Positions 8,480 through 15,280 of a stretch of DNA of 15,280 nt are shown one piece after another. The translations under genes were made by a program, and so were the position numbers. This stretch comes from Isohypsibius dastychi (Eukaryota > Tardigrada > Eutardigrada > Parachela > Isohypsibiidae): assembly GCA_034696485.1 (NCBI GenBank), contig JAQIWT010000770.1, positions 1-15,280 on the forward strand, written 5' to 3'. The notes under the pieces were generated by a model that was not told the DNA's origin, did not search any database, and worked only from the letters and a program-made list of their open reading frames with translations. Within the stretch, counting starts at the first letter, position 1. The number at the start of each line of letters is the position of its first letter.

Positions 8480-9060
8480 TTAGAGTATTTTTGCTTTGTG
8501 TGTTTTCTGCATGAATTTAAACTGGATGTTTATTGCATTATTTAGTTTCATCGTCCTAAGGATTTTTTCCATCTGTAGAACAGCTTTTCCGAGGCCGATG
8601 GAACGATCGGTATGAAAAATCAGGTTCGATCTGCAAATGCAAAACAAAAAGCATCAAGCGTCGGCATCACGATTCAAAAAAAAATTTTGTGATTGGAAGT
8701 CACTAAATAACAGAAATCAACGACTCAAATCTCACCTGCAAGATTGTTGATGAACTTAGATAATGTTGATACGTTCGTAAATCCATAGAGCAAAATTCCG
8801 GGTCGATTTGTAACGCAAGTATCTCTGCTGGCGTTGTTCAGGGAAATGATGGCGAAATTCAGATTTCGTTTCGGAGTTGGTGAAATGTGTCAGTTGGAAA
8901 AACCGGGTGCAAAGATTTTGACCAAGTGTCCAAAACAACGACTTTATTAGAGGTTCAGAATTGAAGGCACATCTTTTACATGACTTTTGCAGTGGTCACT
9001 GTTTTTCAAGATGACCAGTGCAGAAACGAGCGCGATTAAAAGCGCTTCGATTTCAAACAT
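8480..9060 (-). pseudogene. unresolved or decayed minus-strand gene with signal-peptide-like start
   Basis: Protein-like reading on the minus strand in several pieces. ATG at 9060 opens MFEIEALLIALVSALVILKN, a signal or anchor sequence, then stops at 8947. A middle segment, 8941-8736, ends in a perfect donor CTTGCAG/GTGAGA. One frame of it reads VVVLDTWSKSLHPVFPTDTF; a second, shifted by one base, reads NLNFAIISLNNASRDTC and RPGILLYGFTNVSTLSKF up to the donor. After a strong acceptor (TTTTGCATTTGCAG, intron 8735-8631, 105 nt) a last exon, 8630-8480, reads SNLIFHTDRSIGLGKAVLQM and ends at TAA. The frames do not join without one-base shifts, and each shift cannot be removed with the AG sites present. 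A pseudogene is the simplest reading. An alternative is a short secreted protein of about 89 residues using the third frame, which is open from 8941 to its stop TAA at 8756. I do not recognise a family. Confidence 0.35.
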
Positions 9061-9686
9061 CCTACTTTTGCAGCGAAATTAAACGTACATCGAAATGGCT
9101 TCAGTTTTGTATGCCCTTCAAAATACCTCATAATTTGCTGCCTGTATATTTACAACGTGTTTGAGTTCTGAAAAGGCGTTTAAAAACATTTATTTCCCCT
9201 TCACCCTTTTCTTCCATATGCGCTTCTATGCATTGGGTCGTCAAATAGCTTCATTTCATGATGCTGATAAAAAACGCTCACATGATTCACATTTTATTTT
9301 AAGTCAGCTTTGTTCAAGATATTTGATGCTGAGCAAAATGTGTTCATTCTGAAGTCTTCAGTGGAACTGTTTATCTTCGCATTTCTTATTGTTTTTCTGT
9401 ATCCATTCGCATTTCAAATGTGAGAAATATATTCTATTGAAACTGGCGAAACGAGACATCTGACATAAAAATCAACGGAAAATGAACTGTTTCAGCCGCA
9501 CATAGCGCGCTTCTACATTGTTTTGAGCATTTTATGTTTTGAGCCGTCAGAAACCTGTTATTCCGCAACTTTGTTTTCGCAACTCATTTTTGCTGCTCTT
9601 ATGAATAAAGTCCCCATCATTTACATTGTGAGGAAATCCTGTATGGTAGGAGTTTTCATGCTTTAATCTTGTATTTTTTTTCTCAG
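9061..9686. other. no gene recognised; ends in a strong splice acceptor on plus strand
   Basis: AT-rich sequence without a convincing exon on either strand. It ends in a T-rich tract and TTTTTTTCTCAG at about 9676-9686, which looks like a plus-strand acceptor. Confidence 0.4.
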
Positions 9687-9990
9687 GTCATTGGTGGCGT
9701 CGCTCATCAGTGAATTTAATACCTTTAAACTTGGAAAGTTGTTGGCCCCCTCCTCTTGGCAGTATCTATTTAGCATTTGCTTTTATGCGGACAGCAAACG
9801 GTACCATAGGGGCATCTTTAATGAAGTCAAGCCAAGTAGCAATAAAGAAGTTCGAATGTGTATCTTCAAGCGTGGAATGGTCAGCTTGTTTAGCCGACCC
9901 AAGAAAGAACGTACTGTACTTTCAGAAACGTACTGTAGTACCTCGGCTTTATTTTACCCAGGACAATCGCAGATGGTCCATAGCTAGTTG
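9687..9990 (+). other. candidate exon after a strong acceptor, reading frame uncertain
   Basis: Directly after the acceptor ending at 9686, two frames stay open for about 300 nt. One reads GHWWRRSSVNLIPLNLESCW and runs to a TAG after NRRWSIAS. The other reads SLVASLISEFNTFKLGKLLA and stops at 9985-9987. Neither resembles a family I know, and composition does not decide between them. It may be an internal or last exon of a gene shared with the coding-like stretch that follows. Confidence 0.2.
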
Positions 9991-10051
9991 ATCTTCATCG
10001 GTTTATGCACTGTTGGAGGAACTAAGACTATTCTGCTACTCAATCCATGGT

Positions 10052-10590
10052 ATGGTATTAGTATTGGTTATGGTTATGGCATGCCAGAAGCTAAGGGTTC
10101 ATGACTCGTCGAAATTGAAATTACATGTGCATCTTCGAAGTGATGGAATTATTGATATTGTCCCGAGGTCCAAGTTGCGCCGTATAATGTGGATTATCCG
10201 GAGCTGCGGAAGGATTTGGATGATGCGAAATTTGATTCTGAGGGGAATGAGATTTCTAGAAATGTGGAGGATTTTGAATTTGTTGTATCGAAGAAAAGGT
10301 CACCCAATATCAAGATTTTGCCTTAGAGTCAGTGGGGAGAGAAAACTTGCTTTGTGACCGCGGTTATGTTCGTCATAGTCACATTTTTCATCATTCCCAC
10401 CAAGTTCCTGCTTTTCGAATGCATTAACAACAAGTAAGTGATGGATCTGCGACATGACAAGCTTCTAAGAATATATCTGGACTTCGTGGTTTTCTTCCTA
10501 TTAAATCAAAATCGTTCTCGGTACGTAGTCATTTCATCTGAGTTATATTTTCTCAGGATCTGGATAAGTGAGGATATTGAAGTGAGATGA
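10052..10590 (+). CDS. candidate small membrane or secreted protein gene, exon model unresolved
   Basis: Several coding-like pieces. From the ATG at 10052 one frame reads MVLVLVMVMACQKLRVHDSS. A second frame, open after 10155, reads VQVAPYNVDYPELRKDLDDA and then KFDSEGNEISRNVEDFEF, strongly protein-like and acidic, to TAG at 10324-10326. A 41-nt GT-AG gap (donor GTGCAT, acceptor CCCGAG) would join them in frame. After that, SQWGEKTCFVTAVMFVIVTF (from 10327, preceded by TTGCCTTAG) forms a membrane helix and ends at a perfect donor GTAAGT (10434). Acceptor TATTTTCTCAG at 10556 adds KIWISEDIEVR and TGA 10588-10590 (intron 123 nt). An in-frame 42-nt gap (donor GTATCG) could fuse the acidic and membrane parts into one type I-like protein. 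All weak-site introns are inference; the last intron is well supported. Family unknown. Confidence 0.35.
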
Positions 10591-10916
10591 ACAGCCGTTC
10601 GTCGTTAGGCTTGTTTTCTACATGCAGTGGCTGTTTTCAAGTGAGCTTCCCTGACTAAACCAGTTCGCATGGACTGTGGCTGATGTCAAATTTACCTTTT
10701 TCTGAGTTGACCCGTATATGGTGATAGTTGTTGCGAACTCTCTTGTCCTTTTAGCTTAAGTTTTAGCAGCAAATAGTAAACATGTTGTCCTTGTGAACGC
10801 TGATTCGCCCAGAATCCTTTCGAATGGGAAACAACAGTAGCAGACTTCCATGCTTCACACCTAAACAGTTCGAACATGAAAGAATATTCGAATTTCGGAA
10901 TAAAGCCAACGTGATT

Positions 10917-10922
10917 TTTAAT
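10917..10922 (-). terminator. candidate poly(A) signal ATTAAA of the kinase-like gene
   Basis: ATTAAA on the minus strand about 78 nt beyond the stop codon at 11000-11002. No closer canonical hexamer was noticed on that strand. Confidence 0.35.
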
Positions 10923-10999
10923 AAATTCCACGATTTTCTTTCACTCTAACTTAGAGAAACTTTCATCTTCTAATTCCCTGTTGCAGAACCGGTAACCAT

Positions 11000-12287
11000 T
11001 TACTGTGTAATCCCATAACTCGCCTTCCCGCTCATCAAGTCAGGATTGTCCCGAAGGTACTTTTGCAGCAACTCAGCCTTAACTGGTCCATCGGTGCGAA
11101 CGTGTTGCAGATTACCGCATTCCTTTAACGCGCTTTCTTCCATCATGTCCCACAACTCCCAGTTCAAGACCAACAGTTGAAGCACAGGGAAACCAGTAAA
11201 AAATCCTTTTCCAATTCTGTTCACTTCGTCAATGCGGCCATAACTCCATATTTCCAGGTGCAGAAGGTTTGGTAGCTCGAAGCAGCTAACTTTGTTTAAA
11301 AATGGTCCTTTTACGTCTCCTTCAAACCATACCATCAGTTTGACTATTCTTTTAGGGCAAATGCTCACAAAATCTCGCATTTGCTGCATCCCCAAGCACT
11401 TGTTTTCATTCAAATATGCCTTGATTTCAAGTGGATGACCTTTCGCTAGCAGCGCAAAATCGAAGAACATCTGTATCGCCTTCAAGTAATTCGGATCTTT
11501 TTTGTTGATATGACCAAGGCGATTTTTATCAAATACGATTAGTTGCGGCGATGAGAAAGTCAAAGCTTGAATAATGCAAATATCGCGTTCAGAACGTAGC
11601 GTGCAGATCGAGTTAGTTTTTTGGTATTTCGATGGTTGCATTTTCCTCTTGATAGCATCGAATGAGAACCTTTCCATGGGAAATCTTGGGATGTGCGACA
11701 ACGATCGAAGAAGCTGCTGCATATCAGGGCGGCTTTCTGGTAAGAGTCCGAAGCAGTCATTTACAGAACTATCCAATCTTTCCCCCGTTGAGAATGTGAA
11801 CTGCACTGGTGAGGCGTTACCATCGCGGATGAAAAGTGCGATATCTATCGGGTTCATCTTGTCGCTCATGATGATTCGGGAATCATCGCGCCTTTGAAAC
11901 TCTAAAAACAGTGGTTGAAGCATGCAGGTAACCAGACGTAGTGCACTCCAGACATCCGTTTTAGAACCGACATCGGTTGCATCATCTTCTTTTGATATTC
12001 CATGCACTGCTTCTAAATAAAAACTCGCCATTTCAGGAGAGAAGAATAAGATGTCTTTCCACCTAGGATAAGAAATATATCCGTGACGGTTACTTTGTTC
12101 AGGTTTCCGTAACTTCAGCAATTTAGTGACCGATTTGGGGAACAGAAGAACATTCCCTGGTCTCACATCACCATGCACGATGCCATGAGTGTGGAGAAAT
12201 CGGAGACCTAAACACACTTGCCGATAATGAGCAATGGCTTCGGCTCTCGTGAGGGGCCCTTTTTCGAGCTCAGATTCCAGTGTCACG
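11000..12287 (-). CDS. kinase-like protein (C-lobe, probable pseudokinase) with leucine-rich-repeat-like tail; 5' end unresolved
   Basis: One exon of 428 uninterrupted codons after acceptor GATGTTGTAG (12288). It begins inside a protein kinase fold: LTRAEAIAHYRQVCLGLRFL is helix E. HGDVRPGNVLL (residues 38-48) is the catalytic loop, with HRD as HGD, Asp40 kept and Asn45 kept. No DFG appears in the 35 residues before SPEM (83-86, APE position), so metal binding and catalysis are doubtful. DVWSAL (111-116) and RPDMQQLL (186-193) match the end of the C-lobe. Residues about 230-415 hold repeated Leu-rich segments such as LPNLLHLEIWSYGRIDEVN, GFPVLQLLVLNWELWD and CGNLQHVRTDG, which look like leucine-rich repeats. 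The N-lobe (glycine loop, VAIK Lys) was not found in a frame that joins. Possible roles are scaffold or signalling; substrate unknown. It could be a damaged copy, but the exon itself has no lesion. Confidence 0.7.
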
Positions 12288-12390
12288 CTACAACATCACG
12301 TGCTTTCTTATCTTACAGGGAAAGAGACGGTTCTCATTATTCCTGGTGAGGGCAGTGACGAACTTGGTACCCGGCGGGCGATAGTCAGGT

Positions 12391-12615
12391 TCACAGTATT
12401 ACGTATAAGATAGCTCGTACCGGAATATAAACCATCCGGTTATGAATTTTTGCCTTGTTCGGAGCCATTGGTACTGATTTAAGGTCGGGCGCGTAATTTT
12501 GGTGAATGCTTCGTTTTTTGGTGCTGACTTGGAGGGATTTAAGTGTCGGTCGAGTGGACACAGATTTTGGTGAAGAGCCGTTCGCAGCGACACTTTCACC
12601 ATTCTTGGAAGACAT
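12391..12615 (-). CDS. possible first exon of the kinase-like gene
   Basis: ATG at 12615 on the minus strand opens a Ser/Lys-rich, disordered-looking sequence (MSSKNGESVAANGSSPKSVS) that continues for about 60 residues before turning less protein-like near VYIPVRAILYVIL and its stop. A donor GTACGA and a good acceptor CTGCCCTCACCAG lie between it and the kinase exon, followed by a 26-nt piece and a consensus donor GTAAGA. No phase combination I tried carries an open frame through to the kinase exon. It is minus-strand and about 100 nt upstream, so it may still be the 5' exon; it carries no kinase N-lobe motif. A frame in 12317-12440 reading GTSYLIRNTVNLTIARRV is another possible upstream piece. 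Confidence 0.25.
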   Translation of the reverse strand: MSSKNGESVAANGSSPKSVSTRPTLKSLQVSTKKRSIHQNYAPDLKSVPMAPNKAKIHNRMVYIPVRAILYVIL

Positions 12616-13254
12616 TTATTCGAATATCCAAGCGGTATACAAGGATTGCACGAGACTCACAGTCTAGACAGACCTCACGTCCTTTACAGATGTAAAATAC
12701 ATGATTTTTTCGATAAGACAAGAAAGGTGATACCTCAATAGCTCGGGCAGCAACAACTAGGGTCGCCTAATGGCCGAGTTGGATTATATCGGGCCGTTGG
12801 TCCGAGCAGAGCCTCTCTCAACGCTATCAAGCCTCCAAGCTGCACCACGTGACAAGTACCACGTGTCAAACTGTCAGTCAGAGAAGTTGAACTGATCAGA
12901 GAGAAATTTGGTCAGAAATTGTCTTTGGATTTTTTTTGCGCCTGTTTCTGATGTAGCCTCACGAATGTGAGGCGGGATATTTTGTAGAGAATTTCAAGCT
13001 TTACAACTTAGGTGCAACAGGTTTGATGAAGAACCAACAGGAGAGCCCTGATCTCACTTTTGACCGAACCCGGTGAAAACATGGTGTTTTTATAATCTCG
13101 TCCGATGACACATATTGTCCCCACTCCCTACACATGAAGGCAGTTGTTACAGTGAAGTGACCAAAACAATCGTACTGGAAAACAACCGAGCTGAAACAAA
13201 GCGGGAGTCATCGAAAACAACAGGCAAGAAAACAAAAACGGAGAAATAGAGAAA
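12616..13254. other. no gene recognised; two E-boxes
   Basis: Non-coding by inspection. ACCACGTG occurs twice, 14 nt apart (12844-12851 and 12858-12865), each with the palindromic E-box CACGTG. TGGCCGAGTTGG (12771-12782) fits a Pol III A box, but no proper B box follows. The minus strand frames near 13128-13358 are low complexity. Confidence 0.4.
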
Positions 13255-13575
13255 ACAAACACAAATAAATAACAATAATAATAAAAAATAATAACAAAAG
13301 AAGTAAGATAATAAGAATGACGACATTCTACAAATTTCTTAATATAATCATAATTCATAATCTAATAAAATTATTATAATTATAATAACAATTGTTAGTA
13401 ATTATTATAATTTAAATAGTTATAATATTAATAATGATATATTACATAATAACATTGATAATATAAAATAATATTATATAATATTAATATGATCATATGA
13501 TATAATATAATATAATTAAATATAACATAATATAATATAATATAATAATAGTATATAATAATTAGATTATACAAT
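13255..13575. repeat. AT-rich low-complexity block (AAT/TATAA microsatellite)
   Basis: About 320 nt almost only A and T, beginning with A-rich AAT repeats (AACAATAATAATAAAAAATA) and passing into TATAA/ATATAAT repeats rich in self-complementary stretches. It ends abruptly at GGGGGAGTGCG near 13577. The long minus-strand frames here are artefacts of composition. Confidence 0.9.
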
Positions 13576-13629
13576 AGGGGGAGTGCGACAACTATAATTC
13601 TGCGGGTGCGAACGATAACTGTAATTTTA

Positions 13630-13755
13630 GCCGCAAGTAACACCAATAGGAACGCGTATCCACGCCCCCGTAGAATTACTGTGTCGATTAGGCCGAACAG
13701 CAGTAACGCATTTTAGCGTTTTTCGTTATTTGCGGTGATTGGCTGCCGCAAGTAA
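13630..13755. repeat. direct repeat and hairpin around GCCGCAAGTAA
   Basis: GCCGCAAGTAA occurs at 13630-13640 and 13745-13755. The second copy pairs with TTATTTGCGG (13726-13735) to give a 10-bp stem with one G-T wobble and a 10-nt loop. The arrangement could be the remains of a small inverted-repeat element; no target-site duplication was identified. Confidence 0.5.
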
Positions 13756-14505
13756 TTCAGTTAGGCCCTACCCTCTCGATTCATCTTTCTCACGTTGTGC
13801 ATAGCTCCGTCGATCCGAACCTGCAAAGTTTTAATAATCTAGAACGTACAGAAAAACTTGGGCTTCATTTTGAGATACACCTGGAGCTGATACGAGGTCT
13901 GGGAGTAAAACTGTGGACAGTTGAAACTCGCCATAGACTTAACATGGACCAACAGGGATCCTACCAAAACAACCAAGTTTCGCGATATCTCGCTGTTTTA
14001 TCGAAAAACCTTCAACAACTGTTCAAAAACAGACTGCGGGGTTAGCCCAAACAGCTGTACAAATCATGCACTATAAAACGGTGCACATACATCGAGAGAT
14101 TGGGAAACAGATGATCTTCGCTGAATCGGTAAAGTTAAGTGAGACCCGAAATACGTTATTGCTGATGTTCGAGTTTCGCACATGACAGGCTGATCCAAAC
14201 TAATTTGATGAATATTATTAATGCTTCAATGAATTCATGTACCCATTATTGCCGGAATTAACATGTCCGCACTCCTTCTATTGTGTGTGACTAAATCGCC
14301 TTTTAACTCTCCCGCACTTCATGCAAGATATTGGTAATGGCTCTGTTTATGCATTGTGTAGCTGCTTGCCGTTGTTAGCTTATTCTCGTTTCTGGGATTG
14401 TTGACTGATCAAGTTGGGGTAATGTCGACACGGTAAGCTACTTTCTTAATCCCAGATGTTTTATCCATATCATGATGCCATGCCACCAAGCTGTTTGCAT
14501 ACGAA
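13756..14505. other. upstream region of the BTAF1 gene, no gene recognised
   Basis: A plus-strand frame is open at 13797-14045 (about 82 codons, ending LFKNRLRG) but has no ATG at its start and matches no family I know; I do not call it. The remainder should include the promoter and 5' UTR of the BTAF1 homologue. No TATA box or initiator is obvious. Confidence 0.35.
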
Positions 14506-15239
14506 ATGCTTTTTCCAAGGTTGGAACGGTTGTTTCTGTTGCTGGAAAGTGGATCGGTTTCGACGAGACGGGCAGCTGCTTTGCAGCTTGGACAGATTCC
14601 GAAGCAAACACATGAACTCAGAACCGTTTTCAATCGCGTGAGTGCAATTTGTTTTTCTCTGTGGAAATAGTCATGCTGAATATGCCGGAATTCGGTTGTT
14701 TTGCAGATTGCGATTCTGTTGAAGAGCTCATCGTGGGAAACAAGAATTGCAGCTGGGCAGGCTCTTGGAGCAATTGCAGACAATGTACCTCCAAGTTACG
14801 CTTTCGTATCTCCAGAATCGCTTTCAGGTAAAAATATTGCGGTATATTCGAAAAATTATCGAATGAAAAAGTCTGCGTGTTTTATTAGTGGAAGAAAATA
14901 ACCTGCCGTTGATCGTCGAGGATAAGTTCCGGTTACGAGATCTGGACTTAAGAAATGTGGTGTCTCAAGGAGCGCCTCTAGTAGGATCCGAAGGGAAAGA
15001 ATATGACTCGTCTCAGGATACTGGTTTGTTATTATCGGACGGTGTGAAGTATGGAAAATGAACAAGGGGTTTGTGGTTTAGATGCATCCACTTTGCAATC
15101 ACGCCGATTGGCCTTCAACGAACATCTGGGCATGGGGAATTTGGGTGAAAGAACCGGACTGGACCGGCTTGCATCGGACATGGTTGCTGACAGCGATTTG
15201 CTTCCGTGTAGTTCGTGGCAAACTGCAAAGTCCGATGGG
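14506..15239 (+). CDS. BTAF1: BTAF1/Mot1 homologue (TBP-associated Swi2/Snf2 ATPase), first four exons, continues past right edge
   Basis: Mot1/BTAF1 is a nuclear ATPase that removes TBP from DNA. Only the N-terminal HEAT-repeat part is present. Exons: 14506-14637, 14707-14827, 14889-15023 (or 15041) and 15082-15239; introns 69, 61 and 58 (or 40) nt. The ATG at 14506 gives MLFPRLERLFLLLESGSVST, matching the known start SRLDRLFLLLDTG. RRAAALQLGQIPKQTHELRT follows. Exon 2 has LLKSSSWETRIAAGQALGAI (family: SANWDTRIAAGQAVEAI). Exon 3 has FRLRDLDLRNVVSQGAPLVG then SEGKEYDSS (family: FDICRLLQHGASLLGSAGAEFE). Exon 4 has STLQSRRLAFNEHLGMGNLG and LDRLASDMVADSDLL and ends in donor GTGAGTG (15240). The third intron's donor is GTTTGT at 15024 or GTGTGA at 15042; both keep the frame. 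A TGA lies in frame upstream of the start, with no other ATG between. The ATPase domain is outside the window. Confidence 0.9.
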
Positions 15240-15280
15240 GTGAGTGTCTTTGCAATGTACTGCAGTATTTTTTATAATAA

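Noticed and set aside
8579-8609. Plus-strand micro-exon (31 nt) between TTTCCATCTGTAG and GTATGA
   Set aside because: The same bases read convincingly as the last exon of the minus-strand gene-like area, and no plus-strand partner exon was found.
12771-12810. tRNA or tRNA-derived SINE (A box TGGCCGAGTTGG)
   Set aside because: No cloverleaf can be drawn; the only B-box-like stretch (GTCCGAGCA) is imperfect and too close.
13128-13646. Minus-strand frames over the AT-rich block
   Set aside because: Translate to runs of Ile, Tyr and Leu produced by TATAA repeats; low complexity.
14409-14783. Minus-strand frame of 124 codons over the BTAF1 exons
   Set aside because: The plus strand codes clear BTAF1 HEAT sequence with matching splice sites, so the minus frame is a shadow.

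Overview
This is metazoan nuclear DNA. The genes are broken by GT-AG introns, and the protein families are animal ones: phosphoinositide phospholipase C, a rhodopsin-like GPCR, a lipocalin, a BTAF1/Mot1 transcription regulator and a pogo-like transposase. Nearly every intron that can be placed by protein continuity is very short (49-80 nt, one of 183 nt), so the genome is compact in introns. Base composition is moderate, apart from one strongly AT-rich block. Short introns, a lipocalin and an intronless class A GPCR suggest a small protostome; a tardigrade-like or other small ecdysozoan would fit. The species cannot be told from the sequence.

Layout: (1) 1-720, minus strand, 5' part of a pogo/Tigger-like transposase with one 61-nt intron, running off the left edge. 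(2) 931-2292, plus, last four exons of a PLC-delta-like gene; the transposase lies antisense in its upstream intron or flank. (3) 2726-3658, plus, a complete single-exon orphan GPCR. (4) about 4355-5131, plus, a lipocalin in at least three exons, first exon not found. (5) 5132-6443, 3' UTR and intergenic DNA with C-rich tracts and a 13-nt tandem repeat. (6) 6444-7404, plus, a complete three-exon gene for a small secreted cysteine-rich protein. (7) 7482-10990, mostly non-coding, with two unresolved gene-like areas: minus 8480-9060 and plus 9687-10590. (8) 11000-12287, minus, a long exon coding a kinase C-lobe without a recognisable DFG, followed by a leucine-rich-repeat-like tail. (9) 12620-14500, no confident gene; AT-rich microsatellite and a hairpin. 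(10) 14506 to the right edge, plus, the first four exons of a BTAF1/Mot1 homologue.

The genes do not form a pathway; this looks like an ordinary stretch of animal chromosome. PLC and the GPCR could act in the same G-protein signalling route in general terms, but adjacency in a eukaryote is weak evidence. The least explained parts are the kinase/LRR-like protein, the secreted cysteine-rich protein and the two unresolved gene-like areas. All exon joins were made by eye from splice consensus and reading-frame continuity.
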